Below, piece by piece: positions 17,329-26,479 of a DNA stretch of 64,000 nt. The position numbers were made by a program, and so were the translations under genes. The notes beneath the pieces are model-generated. The model saw nothing but the letters and a program-made list of their open reading frames with translations, searched no databases and was not told where the DNA came from. Origin of the DNA: Gillisia lutea (GTDB lineage: Bacteria; Bacteroidota; Bacteroidia; Flavobacteriales; Flavobacteriaceae); NCBI RefSeq assembly GCF_021568705.1, contig NZ_JAKGTH010000006.1, forward strand, positions 620,001-684,000. Direction: 5' to 3'. The number at the start of each line of letters is the position of its first letter. The stretch's first letter is position 1.

Positions 17329-18945
17329 TTATTCTGGTTTGCTAAACCAAGTTTCGTAAGTGTGATAATCTTCTTCAAAGGCTCCAAGAACTTCTAAAGC
17401 TTCCTTGTTCCACATATATTCGGAATTATACCTTGGTCTTGCACGGTATGCAGGCTTTTCGTTATTGGTTATGTATAATGGATCTGGTAATTCAAAGCCT
17501 TTATAAACAGGCTCTGCTGCATCGACATCATAGTGATATCTTCTCATATCCGACCAAGTTTCGAAGAATCCCCATCCCCAAGTTGCTATATATTTTTGCA
17601 GCATGATTTTAGACAAGGTTAACTCCTGGGTTGATACCGGAAATAATTCTTCACTGCTTAAATAAGAAGCTCTTCTTGCATCAAACAAAGCAGGATCTGG
17701 TGCAAATTGCTTAGCAAAATCCATGTGTGCATTTACTCCTTCTTGATAAGCTGTAAGTGCAACATCCTTTTTATTTGAGATAAAGGCAGCTTCTGATTTT
17801 ATGAACTGTAATTCAGCATAGGTCATCAAAGGGAATCTAGCATCATTATTAAAGAAATAAATCTGTGGAGATGGTGTACTTCCTGAGTATCCTACTTCGT
17901 TCCAGAAATTCTTAGGAACCAGATCTGCTTCTGCTGAGGACCATTCATTAATTCCAACAACGGGAGAGATCCCTCTATATTTACCATCTGGAGATTGCGC
18001 CATCATGGCGGTTATTCTTGGATCTTTTAAATGCTCTTCACTGTTTTCTGCTAATGGATCTGCACCTATCAGGCTTGGATCAGTAAGCTCTGGGTTTGTT
18101 CCATCAAGTAAACCTATCATAAATTTTGTTTGACGATAACGCCCAATGTTTCCTCTACGTGGTCCGAAGAAATTCGTGTTAGAACTTACTGTGCCTTCAA
18201 AACCGATAGTAGCATCATCTTGATTTCCTGCCAATGCCATGTCAACGTATCCAATAACCTCATCGGCATTGTAAGAACTCTTATTTGTTAATCTGTGTGC
18301 ATTTATTGCAAGTAATCCATATGCAAATTTCTTCCACTTATCACGATCTCCACTATAGATAAGATCTGCTTGGCTTAATCCGGAATCTTCAGGACTTAAT
18401 CCATCAGTTCTTTCCAGATTTTCAATACCTAAAGCTAATAGTCTCTGAATTTCAGCATAAACTGCTGCTTGATCATCATAGTTAAAAACACGCTGATCTG
18501 AATTAAAAGCTTCAGAAACAATTACAGGTCCATGATAATCTGTTAGCATTTGCCATCCGTAAGCTCTTAGAATATATCCAACTCCCACGAAATCGTACTT
18601 TTCATTGATCATACCACTTTCTATCATATCAGATAGATTATAACCCATACTCCAGTAAACAGCTCGCCATAGTTGCGCATAGGAATCTGACAATGGGTTG
18701 TTATGTAAATTCAAAGAATAAGACTCTCCTGAAGAATATGCCCAGTTTTGGGTATAAAACCCGGTGAACCTTCCGTCCCACTGTATTGCCACAGCCAGTT
18801 CAGACTGGATTTGTGGCAGAAATAATTCGGGTTGCAAAAGTGCATCCGGACCATTTGGGTTTGTGTTTACGTCTAGATAATCGTCACAACCTGAAAAGGT
18901 AAGTGTGCCGGCAATCATTAAACATGTATATATTATTTTTTTCAT
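17329..18945 (-). CDS. SusD/RagB-family outer-membrane lipoprotein (pair 1)
   Basis: The 538-residue lipoprotein (lipobox FSGC, Cys20) has the DDYLDVNTNPNGPDAL opening that marks the SusD-like_2 subgroup. It continues with TPR-type helices (GLLAINAHRLTNK and LMTYAELQFIKSEAAF) and the C-terminal KIMLQKYIATWGWGFFETWSDMRR stretch. It captures substrate at the cell surface for the SusC encoded 12 bp upstream. Sequence divergence from the second SusD suggests that the two pairs take different fragments, for instance glycan versus peptide-bearing pieces. The ligand itself is not visible. Confidence 0.9.
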   Translation of the reverse strand: MKKIIYTCLMIAGTLTFSGCDDYLDVNTNPNGPDALLQPELFLPQIQSELAVAIQWDGRFTGFYTQNWAYSSGESYSLNLHNNPLSDSYAQLWRAVYWSMGYNLSDMIESGMINEKYDFVGVGYILRAYGWQMLTDYHGPVIVSEAFNSDQRVFNYDDQAAVYAEIQRLLALGIENLERTDGLSPEDSGLSQADLIYSGDRDKWKKFAYGLLAINAHRLTNKSSYNADEVIGYVDMALAGNQDDATIGFEGTVSSNTNFFGPRRGNIGRYRQTKFMIGLLDGTNPELTDPSLIGADPLAENSEEHLKDPRITAMMAQSPDGKYRGISPVVGINEWSSAEADLVPKNFWNEVGYSGSTPSPQIYFFNNDARFPLMTYAELQFIKSEAAFISNKKDVALTAYQEGVNAHMDFAKQFAPDPALFDARRASYLSSEELFPVSTQELTLSKIMLQKYIATWGWGFFETWSDMRRYHYDVDAAEPVYKGFELPDPLYITNNEKPAYRARPRYNSEYMWNKEALEVLGAFEEDYHTYETWFSKPE

Positions 18946-18957
18946 CGCTCTCTATAT

Positions 18958-21900
18958 TTAAAATCCAACTCTCATTCCAATATTCAATCCTCTAGGCAAA
19001 GGGAAGTTACCATAGTCTAATCCTGCACCTCCGGCTCCACCTACTGCGGCAGAATTTCCATTTGCTACTGGGTCTAGACCAGAATAATTTGTTAACAAAA
19101 ATAGATCAGTACCTGTTACAAATACGCTAGCGGTTCTTAAAAATTTCGTTCTCTCTAAAACGCTTCCCGGGAAGTTATAGCTAAAAGTAACATCTCTTAA
19201 ACGTACCCAGTTAATATCCTTCTCAATGAAACTTTGATGAGGGTAAATTGAAGACCAGTAACTTGAATTACGATACAGGTCAATTGGGATATTGTTATCT
19301 GTTGGAGTTCCTGTGTTTTCGTTTCCGTCTTTTAAAACCCCGGTTACAATTCTAGGAGTTTCTCTATCTAAAGTTCTCTTACTTAAACCTCTTGTAGTTA
19401 AGTAGTGTTCCGTAGCATTGTAAACATCGCCACCTACACGGAAATCTAATAAAAAGTTAAGTGAAAAATCTTTATATCTAAATGTGTTTGTAAGCCCCAT
19501 TGTGAAGTCTGGGTTTCTATCTCCAACTACTATCCACTCACTAGTATCTAGAATAGGTAACCCGTTAGAAGGGTTAATCAATACTTCTCCCTGCTCGTTT
19601 CTTTCGAAATCGTATCCTGTAAAAGTGGTTAGAGACCCTCCAACTCTAGATCCTACACGTACATTTCCATATAACCAAGTATCGGAATTATAGAATTCTG
19701 ATACATCACCTGGAAGGCTTACCAGCTCACTCCAGTTCTTTGTATAGTTAGCCAAAATATCCCAGGAAAAGTTATCGGTTTCTATAGGAGTTGCATTTAA
19801 CTGAAGTTCTATTCCTTCATTTTGAATTTCACCGGCGTTAAACGTCATAAGAACAAATCCTGTAGCGTAGCTAAGTCTAAGATTCTGGACAATTTGATCT
19901 ACAGATTTCTTATTAAAATAAGTAGCATCTATACCTAACCTATTTTTAAATAACTTAAGTTCTATTCCATACTCATAAGAAGTTGTCATTTCAGGCTTCA
20001 AATCTAAACTCGGTCCGGTAAATCCGTATCTAAATCCACCACCTGTAGTAAGTGAATTGGTATAGAACGGGCGAATGCTGTATGGTCTTGCATCTTTTCC
20101 AACTTGTGCTACAGAGGCTCTTAACTTTCCATAAGATAATACATCTTTAATTCCTTTAAGAGCTTCTAATTCTGTGAAGATAAAGCTTAGACCTGCAGAT
20201 GGATAAAAGAAAGAATTATTCTTTTTAGGCAAGGTAGAACTCCAGTCATTTCTACCTGTTAAAGTAAGGTAAAGCATATTATCATAACTAGCATTTAAAC
20301 TAGCGAAAGCTCCAACCAGACGACGTTCGGTTAAATTGTTGAAAGCTCTATGTGTAGCTAAGTCGGTGTTATTGATTGACCATAGATCTGGTGCTTGAAA
20401 GTCTTGCCCCCCAGCGGCTGCACTAAAAGTGTTGTAATCGTAAACAGCACTACCAATTTTTATATCTGTTGTAATCTTATCATTAAAAAGTTTTGGAGGA
20501 GTGATCTGGGTATAGTACTGAAACGTAAGGTTTCTTGTAGTTACCAATGCCTGATCAAATATTCCACCGTAATCTTTTCCAGTGTTAGATTCAGGGTGTC
20601 TTACAATAGTATTTTTAGTTGTGAAATAATCTACACCCACTTGTCCTACAAATTTCAACCATTTTAATGGAGAAGCTGTAAGTTGTGTATTCAGTTTATA
20701 TCTATCAGTTAAAGAGTTGAAGATATTCTTATTTACATTAAAGAAAGGATTTTCTACAGCATTCGAATAGTCTGCATAATCTCTTCTCGTCCCCCCAGGA
20801 GTCAAATAATTACTGGCATCATCAGTAGAAGGCCAAAGCAATAGGTGTAGCAATGGTCCTCCAGAACCTCTGAAGGTCTGATCATTATCTGAACGGGTAT
20901 AATCGAAAGTTACATCAGCCGAAAGAAAGTCGTTAAACTCTGCTGTTATTGCAGAAGAGAGATTCAACTTTTCCAATCCTGTTGTTGGAACAAACCCTTC
21001 AGCATCTGTGTGAGATGCAGAAATTCTATACTGGCTCTTTTCACTACCTCCAGAAAATGAGATATTATGCTTTTGAGTATATGCATCTTGAAAGAAATTC
21101 TTTACGTTATCGTAAAACTGGGTTCCTTCAGCATAAGGCTCTCCAAAATAATACAATTCCTCATTTCCTTCGTTGGTATAGCCATTTGCTCCTCTATCAT
21201 AGGTTTGTTGAATATCTGGATATTCAACAATTCTATCTACTCTAAAGCTATTGCTATAATCTATACGGGCTTTACCCGCTTTTCCTCTTTTAGTTGTTAT
21301 AACCACTGCTCCAGATGCTGCTTCAATACCATATAATGCTGCTGCTTCCGGCCCTTTTAAAATAGTTACAGACTCAATATCCTCTGGGTTAATATCTGCT
21401 GCTCTGTTTGTGAAATCTACTCCTCTATTTTCGAAAGAAGTACCACTTACAGAAGATGCGAATATTGAAGTTGAAGTTGTGCTGTTGCTAATTGGCAAAC
21501 CATCTACAACAAATAAAGGTTGGTTACTACCGCTTAATGAACTTATCCCTCTAATTACTATAGAAGAAGATGCTCCAGGAAGTCCAGAAGTACTATTCAC
21601 TTCTACTCCCGCAACTCTACCCGCTAATCCATTCACAAAGTTTTCACGTTGTGTTTCTGCAATAGCAGCACCTTTTACCTCTGTAACAGAATATCCAAGT
21701 GCTTTTTTCTCTCTTTTAATACCAAGTGCAGTTACTACCACTTCATCTAATCCCTCTAAATTCTCTACCAGAGTTACATTAAAAGTGTTCTTGGTACCTA
21801 AGGTGAGTTCCTGAGTATCGAACCCTAAAGAGGAAATCACTAATATTGCCTCGCTATTGTCTGGTGCATTCAGAGCAAATTTACCATCCATGTCGGTCAC

Positions 21901-22050
21901 AGTACCTTTATTGGTGTTTTTGATATACACAGAAACCCCGGCAACCGGTATCCCTTCCTTATCTATGACCTTTCCAGTCACCATCCGCTCTTGTGCAAAT
22001 GCTTGCATCCCCAAAAAGCAGAGTAAAATTAAGAGTAGTCTTTTTTTCAT
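18958..22050 (-). CDS. SusC/RagA-family TonB-linked outer-membrane transporter (pair 1)
   Basis: The protein has 1030 residues and a signal peptide (AFAQ). A carboxypeptidase-regulatory-like domain (MVTGKVIDKEGIPVAGVSVY) is followed by the TonB-box region ending ALGIKREKKALGYSV, the plug with SGLPGASSSIVIRG, and a beta-barrel ending in GMRVGF. It forms the channel for the SusD/DUF4397 pair downstream. It stands 174 bp after murQ with no clear terminator between, so it may be read from the upstream transporter-hexosaminidase-murQ block as well as from its own leader. Confidence 0.93.
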   Translation of the reverse strand: MKKRLLLILLCFLGMQAFAQERMVTGKVIDKEGIPVAGVSVYIKNTNKGTVTDMDGKFALNAPDNSEAILVISSLGFDTQELTLGTKNTFNVTLVENLEGLDEVVVTALGIKREKKALGYSVTEVKGAAIAETQRENFVNGLAGRVAGVEVNSTSGLPGASSSIVIRGISSLSGSNQPLFVVDGLPISNSTTSTSIFASSVSGTSFENRGVDFTNRAADINPEDIESVTILKGPEAAALYGIEAASGAVVITTKRGKAGKARIDYSNSFRVDRIVEYPDIQQTYDRGANGYTNEGNEELYYFGEPYAEGTQFYDNVKNFFQDAYTQKHNISFSGGSEKSQYRISASHTDAEGFVPTTGLEKLNLSSAITAEFNDFLSADVTFDYTRSDNDQTFRGSGGPLLHLLLWPSTDDASNYLTPGGTRRDYADYSNAVENPFFNVNKNIFNSLTDRYKLNTQLTASPLKWLKFVGQVGVDYFTTKNTIVRHPESNTGKDYGGIFDQALVTTRNLTFQYYTQITPPKLFNDKITTDIKIGSAVYDYNTFSAAAGGQDFQAPDLWSINNTDLATHRAFNNLTERRLVGAFASLNASYDNMLYLTLTGRNDWSSTLPKKNNSFFYPSAGLSFIFTELEALKGIKDVLSYGKLRASVAQVGKDARPYSIRPFYTNSLTTGGGFRYGFTGPSLDLKPEMTTSYEYGIELKLFKNRLGIDATYFNKKSVDQIVQNLRLSYATGFVLMTFNAGEIQNEGIELQLNATPIETDNFSWDILANYTKNWSELVSLPGDVSEFYNSDTWLYGNVRVGSRVGGSLTTFTGYDFERNEQGEVLINPSNGLPILDTSEWIVVGDRNPDFTMGLTNTFRYKDFSLNFLLDFRVGGDVYNATEHYLTTRGLSKRTLDRETPRIVTGVLKDGNENTGTPTDNNIPIDLYRNSSYWSSIYPHQSFIEKDINWVRLRDVTFSYNFPGSVLERTKFLRTASVFVTGTDLFLLTNYSGLDPVANGNSAAVGGAGGAGLDYGNFPLPRGLNIGMRVGF

Positions 22051-22108
22051 AATTTAAATTGATTTAAAATCCTGATTCAGTAACAGTCTTGAAAAGCGAA
22101 ATCTAAAA
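22051..22108 (-). promoter_or_regulatory. Conserved 5' leader shared with the other susC gene
   Basis: This is the partner of the leader at 16255-16310. Aligned bases run from the start codon outward through AATTTAAATTGATTT and ATTCAGT-ACA to AAAAGC. The match outside coding sequence suggests either a selected leader or a recent enough duplication of susC. Confidence 0.5.
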
Positions 22109-22224
22109 TTCTTATTATTGATGGGCAGTTACGCTATTTTATTCCTTCAAAAAATTCAAATTTAAATTCCATAAACCTTATCAGACTTCTTTTAAACATT
22201 GGCTTTAATTGTGGTTTTAGTTAG

Positions 22225-23037
22225 TTAATCTTTATATTTTAATAATACAGTTCGCACGCTTTTATGTTCTTCTAATAATTTTGAAGCTAGTTTTTGATCT
22301 ACGTTCAACTCATCCATGATCATCTTTACACCCCGTTCTACCAGCTTTATATTTGAAAGTTGCATGTCTACCATTTTATTTCCCTTCACTCTTCCTAGCT
22401 TTATCATTACAGCTGTTGAGATCATGTTTAGAACTAATTTTTGAGCAGTCCCAGATTTCATCCTGGTACTTCCAGTAACAAACTCAGGACCTACTACTAC
22501 TTCTATAGGGTGTTCTACTGCCTGAGCTAATGGCGAATCAGGGTTGTTGGTTATACATCCTGTTGCAAGACCCATTTCTCTGGCTTTTTTAACTCCTCCA
22601 ATTGCATAGGGAGTAGTTCCCGATGCCGCAATACCAATTACCACATCATTAGAATTGATGTCGAATTTCTTCAAATCTTCCCATGCTTGTAGTGTGTCAT
22701 CTTCGGCATTTTCCACGGCCTTTCTTAGGGCAACATCTCCTCCGGCAATAACACCAATAACCACATCATCTGTAACACCAAAGGTCGGCGGGCATTCTGA
22801 AGCATCCAAAACACCCAACCTTCCACTGGTTCCTGCACCTATATAAAACAACCTACCATTATGAAACTTAATTTTTGAAACTATTACATCAACCAGTTCT
22901 TCAATATTTGGAATAACCTTACTGATAGCTTCCGGCACCTTTTTGTCTTCGTTGTTCATGTTAGACAACAACTCCTGGGTGCTCATCTTTTCAAGATCAG
23001 TATATAGAGAACTTTGTTCTGTGACTTTTTTAGACAT
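22225..23037 (-). CDS. murQ: N-acetylmuramic acid 6-phosphate etherase MurQ
   Basis: The 270-residue cytoplasmic SIS-domain protein carries the family signature GAGTSGRLGVLDASECPPTF (residues 67-86) and IAASGTTPYAIGG (136-148). Glu81 and Glu112 match the two catalytic glutamates of E. coli MurQ. It splits the lactyl ether of MurNAc-6-phosphate to give GlcNAc-6-phosphate and D-lactate, the step unique to murein sugars. It is a little shorter than the usual 300 residues. No MurNAc kinase is seen in the window, so phosphorylation must be encoded elsewhere. Its place between GH20 and susC is the strongest single argument for peptidoglycan as the substrate. Confidence 0.95.
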   Translation of the reverse strand: MSKKVTEQSSLYTDLEKMSTQELLSNMNNEDKKVPEAISKVIPNIEELVDVIVSKIKFHNGRLFYIGAGTSGRLGVLDASECPPTFGVTDDVVIGVIAGGDVALRKAVENAEDDTLQAWEDLKKFDINSNDVVIGIAASGTTPYAIGGVKKAREMGLATGCITNNPDSPLAQAVEHPIEVVVGPEFVTGSTRMKSGTAQKLVLNMISTAVMIKLGRVKGNKMVDMQLSNIKLVERGVKMIMDELNVDQKLASKLLEEHKSVRTVLLKYKD

Positions 23038-23087
23038 TTTATATTAAATCAATATTATTTAAAGGTTTAAAACCTTTTTAAACACTC

Positions 23088-24653
23088 TTATTTAGAGGAA
23101 ATCTCATCATTTTCTTTCCATTCAAGTTCGGGGCTGGCAAAATAATTTATGCCCATTGCTTTCAATCTTGCTTCATGAGTTTTCAATCTTTTTGTAAATT
23201 CCAGAAAATCTCGCTTAGTATCTGACCAAGAAATTTCGGCTACGGCAATAGTTCTAGGCCAAAACCTATTATCCAGCATAGCCTCTGTAGTTACCAGTTC
23301 TGTCCACACCGGAGCTTCAAAACCAAGGACATTTGTATCTTCAGAAATGAAAGAATAGACCTCCTCTAGAGAGACTCCAGTTTTTTTACACCAGTTATTG
23401 GTATTTGGCTGCCCAGTTACATTTCCATGATCAAAATAAAAACTGGAACAAATAGATTCAATTACTTTAATGCTTGTTTTTGAAGTTGTTTTGCCATTCC
23501 ATCGTTGCCCGATAAATGAATTTGAGATATCTGCTTTGGTAGCTTCTTCCCAACCAATGGCAATTTTTCCATTTTGATTTACAATAGCTTCAGCTTTTTT
23601 AATAAACTCCTCATATAATGGATCCTTAATTTCATCGCCGCCAATGTGTAGCCAGGGGCCTTTAGTGAGTGTAGCTAGTTCGCCAAGAATTTCTGAAACA
23701 AATTCATATACTTCAGGCTTATCAAGACAAAGTTTGCTCCAACCCACTTTATATTTTGAATATAGTTGCGGAGGAGTGGCAACTTCGGTATTTATGTTGG
23801 TAAGATCTTCACAATTCAATTCAGGGTAGGCTACAAGGGCCGTATAAATATGTCCTGGCATATCAATCTCAGGAATGACAACAATATTTCTGGCCAAGGC
23901 ATATTCCTGGATCTCTATATATTCTTGCTGAGTTATAAAACCGGATTGCGCATTTACTACCGAGCTCTTCCCTCCTATTTCACTTAACCTTGGTTTTGAT
24001 TTAAGTTCAATTCTCCAGCCTTGATCATCGGTAAGGTGGAGGTGTAATCTATTCAATTTATATAAAGCCATTCTATCTATGTGCTTCAGTATATATTCTT
24101 TTCCAAAGAAACTTCTCGCCACATCTATCATACTTCCTCTCCATGAATATTTAGGAGCATCTTCAATATGAAGTTGTGGTAGAGCGATCCTTCCCGAGAT
24201 TAGTTGCTCACTTTCAATTTCTGAAGGCAACAATTGTCTTATAGATTGAATTCCGTAAAAAAGACCGGCGGTGCCTGCACTCTTAATATTAACGCCTTTT
24301 GAAGTAATATCCAGAATATAACCTTCTTCCCCTAGTTGAGACATTAACTCTTTATCGACCGATAAATTCCAATTACCACAACCGGTTACATTCTTAATTT
24401 CTGAATGCAGTTGCGCAGCCTCTAAAATCTGTTGTAACCAAGGTGCTGAAGAAGCAGCTTCAGAATTATAACAAATGCTGTTTTTTCTTGGAAGCTTATA
24501 CATTCCTCCGGTTACATTCAAATTAGCAGGCTTCGGAATTATATTAATTGATGTATCGGTTTGCTTGGCACCAGATGTTGCGCGTTTATACCCGGAACAG
24601 CCCACCAAGGTGAGAAAACTTAAGATCACTATGTTATAAAACGTGTGTTTCAC
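23088..24653 (-). CDS. Beta-N-acetylhexosaminidase, GH20, lipoprotein
   Basis: The 521-residue protein has lipobox LVGC (Cys19). The N-terminal GH20b domain spans about 35-165 and the catalytic barrel follows. The barrel shows RGSMIDVARSFF, HLHLTDDQGWRIE, IPEIDMPGH and the catalytic Asp340-Glu341 pair in HIGGDE, the residues of substrate-assisted catalysis. It removes terminal GlcNAc from oligosaccharides in the periplasm or at the surface. In this locus it would release GlcNAc from GlcNAc-MurNAc fragments, the job NagZ does in other bacteria; chito-oligosaccharides are an alternative. It lies 14 bp after the MFS gene and 50 bp before murQ. Confidence 0.92.
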   Translation of the reverse strand: MKHTFYNIVILSFLTLVGCSGYKRATSGAKQTDTSINIIPKPANLNVTGGMYKLPRKNSICYNSEAASSAPWLQQILEAAQLHSEIKNVTGCGNWNLSVDKELMSQLGEEGYILDITSKGVNIKSAGTAGLFYGIQSIRQLLPSEIESEQLISGRIALPQLHIEDAPKYSWRGSMIDVARSFFGKEYILKHIDRMALYKLNRLHLHLTDDQGWRIELKSKPRLSEIGGKSSVVNAQSGFITQQEYIEIQEYALARNIVVIPEIDMPGHIYTALVAYPELNCEDLTNINTEVATPPQLYSKYKVGWSKLCLDKPEVYEFVSEILGELATLTKGPWLHIGGDEIKDPLYEEFIKKAEAIVNQNGKIAIGWEEATKADISNSFIGQRWNGKTTSKTSIKVIESICSSFYFDHGNVTGQPNTNNWCKKTGVSLEEVYSFISEDTNVLGFEAPVWTELVTTEAMLDNRFWPRTIAVAEISWSDTKRDFLEFTKRLKTHEARLKAMGINYFASPELEWKENDEISSK

Positions 24654-24667
24654 AGTTCCTATACTTA

Positions 24668-25954
24668 TTATTTAGATTTTATTTTATGACCCTTAGCAGC
24701 AAAAAACAGCATATAAGCATATACAGGTATAATAATCCAATAAGCTTGCTGCGGGTTAAACATATCTGCCAGATACCCATATACCGGTGGTAAAATAGCT
24801 CCTCCTGCAATTGCCATTATTAATAGAGATGATCCTGTTTTTGTAAATTTTCCCAATCCTGCTATAGAAAGTGGCCATATTGCCGGCCAAACCAGCGCAT
24901 TTGCGAGACCTAAAAGGGAAATGAATAATACCGACACAAAACCTTCTGTAAAAATTGCTCCTAACCCTAAAACTATCCCCACTATTGCCGAGATGCTCAA
25001 GGCTTTTTCTTGTGATATATATTTTGGGATGGTAAAAATTCCAACTACATAACCTACTATCATGGCTATTAAAGTATAAGTAGTAAAGAATTTTGCAGTT
25101 GCAAAAGATATTCCCTGAGAAGCACCATAGCTAATTACAGTATCTCCTGCAATAACTTCTACCCCTACATATAAGAACAAGGCTAATACACCCAATAATA
25201 AATGAGGGAACTGAAAAATGCTCTTTTTATGTATGTTAGATTTTGCTACTTCTTCGTCTTCTGAATCGGTATCCACTTCCGGAAGGGATGAAAAATAAAT
25301 AAGTACAGCTAATATCACTAACACAGCCATCATAATTAAATATGGCACTATCACTCTTTCGGAAAGTGCATTTAGCGCTGCGACTTTATCGTTTTCGCTC
25401 ATCACTTTAAGGTTTTCTACCAGACTGTCTACATTCTTAAGGGCAATTGCACCAAGAACAATAGGAGCTAACGCTCCAGCAATCTTGTTACAAATTCCCA
25501 TGATGCTAATTCTTTTAGCAGCACTTTCTATAGGGCCTAAAATGGTAATGTACGGATTGGAAGCAGTTTGTAGAATTGCTAATCCTGTTCCTTGCACAAA
25601 TAAACCTATAAGAAAAAACTCGTAAGTTCGGGTAAAGGCGGCTGGCACAAATATCAACGCCCCAATGGCCATTACTAATAAGCCTAAAGACATCCCTTTT
25701 TTAAAACCGGTTACTTTTAATACCCAGGCAGAGGGCAATGCCATTACTAAATAAGAAATATAAAAAGCGAAGGTTACTAAATAAGACTCAAAGTTATTTA
25801 GCTCACAGGCAATTTTTAAATAAGGAATCAATACCGAATTTAGCCACGTAACAAATCCGAAGATAAAGAATAAGGCACCTATAATTATAATAGATCTGTT
25901 GGTTCCTGATTTTTGAACCTTAGCTGTAGAATTTGCTTCCAATTGACTTTCCAT
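24668..25954 (-). CDS. MFS sugar transporter, FucP/NagP-like
   Basis: This 428-residue inner-membrane protein has 12 predicted helices. The FucP-type opening (GALFFIFGFVTWLNSVLIPYLK) is followed by helix-loop motifs such as GLFVQGTGLAILQTASNPY. FucP relatives in Bacteroidota import fucose, glucose/galactose or, as NagP, N-acetylglucosamine with protons. Preceding GH20 and murQ by a few bases, it most likely takes in GlcNAc or MurNAc. It is the first gene of the - strand run and is preceded by a TAnnTTTG box at 26030-26037, giving a leader of about 70 bases. No regulator gene accompanies it. Confidence 0.85.
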   Translation of the reverse strand: MESQLEANSTAKVQKSGTNRSIIIIGALFFIFGFVTWLNSVLIPYLKIACELNNFESYLVTFAFYISYLVMALPSAWVLKVTGFKKGMSLGLLVMAIGALIFVPAAFTRTYEFFLIGLFVQGTGLAILQTASNPYITILGPIESAAKRISIMGICNKIAGALAPIVLGAIALKNVDSLVENLKVMSENDKVAALNALSERVIVPYLIMMAVLVILAVLIYFSSLPEVDTDSEDEEVAKSNIHKKSIFQFPHLLLGVLALFLYVGVEVIAGDTVISYGASQGISFATAKFFTTYTLIAMIVGYVVGIFTIPKYISQEKALSISAIVGIVLGLGAIFTEGFVSVLFISLLGLANALVWPAIWPLSIAGLGKFTKTGSSLLIMAIAGGAILPPVYGYLADMFNPQQAYWIIIPVYAYMLFFAAKGHKIKSK

Positions 25955-26029
25955 AGGGGGTCGCCTTAAAATTTAAATTTCAACTTAAAATTTCCAGCAG
26001 ATCTTTGGAAAGCTCGTGGAGCTAAAAAC

Positions 26030-26037
26030 CAAATATA
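26030..26037 (-). promoter_or_regulatory. TAnnTTTG -7 element, MFS/GH20/murQ operon
   Basis: TATATTTG on the - strand matches the Bacteroidota -7 consensus. It is about 75 bp before the transporter start codon. No clear TTG element was seen 17-23 bp upstream, so this is a single-box prediction. Confidence 0.5.
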
Positions 26038-26418
26038 GAATCGGAAGTAAATTTTAAGAATATGTTAAAAAAACTCTTTTATGCTCAATAAAATATTTCA
26101 ATACTCTCATAGCTTCATAGGCAATCAAAAAGCATAAATGCATGATTTTGGCCTAATTTTAACTTTCTCCTACACAAAGAAGCCATCTTTTTTTAGAATA
26201 TGCAAATACTTTTATAATTTTTTTTATAATTAAACAATAGATAGCTTATTTTTTTAAAATGAGTATTCCATTTATTTTCTCTTAAATATTGCTTAAAAAC
26301 TTATTTATAGGGAAATTCATTTTTTATCCTGCCAATTCATTAATGATATTCTTTTAAATGAAAAAACGGCACTTTTTTACTCTATAAGAATATTCTCTAA
26401 AAAGCCTTCTAAAAAAAC

Positions 26419-26426
26419 TATATTTG
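26419..26426 (+). promoter_or_regulatory. TAnnTTTG -7 element, lepA
   Basis: TATATTTG matches the Bacteroidota -7 consensus, 53 bp before the lepA start codon. No clear -33 TTG is visible. Confidence 0.55.
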
Positions 26427-26479
26427 TATCCTTAAAATAAGATGAATCCATAAAGGGTTCTATACTTTGAAATTGACAC

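Larger units (their letters stand above)
25955..26479. other. Divergent intergenic region between the murein locus and lepA
   Basis: This is a 525-bp, very AT-rich region without a convincing ORF. It contains one TAnnTTTG box for each flanking gene (26030-26037 on - and 26419-26426 on +) and several long A/T runs, for example near 26217. I see no hairpin terminator, RNA gene or repeat. Regulator binding sites for the murein locus would be expected in the half next to 25954. Confidence 0.6.

Noticed and set aside
17319-17387. Longer N-terminus of the DUF4397 lipoprotein
   Set aside because: The 23 extra codons lie within the susD gene and would bury the lipoprotein signal peptide that begins at 17318.
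2-25954. Chitin as the target of the SusCD locus
   Set aside because: GH20, NagB and a GlcNAc-type permease fit chitin, but there is no GH18 or GH19 chitinase and no LPMO. MurQ, the Ala-Glu epimerase, amidase and NlpC/P60 have no place in chitin use.
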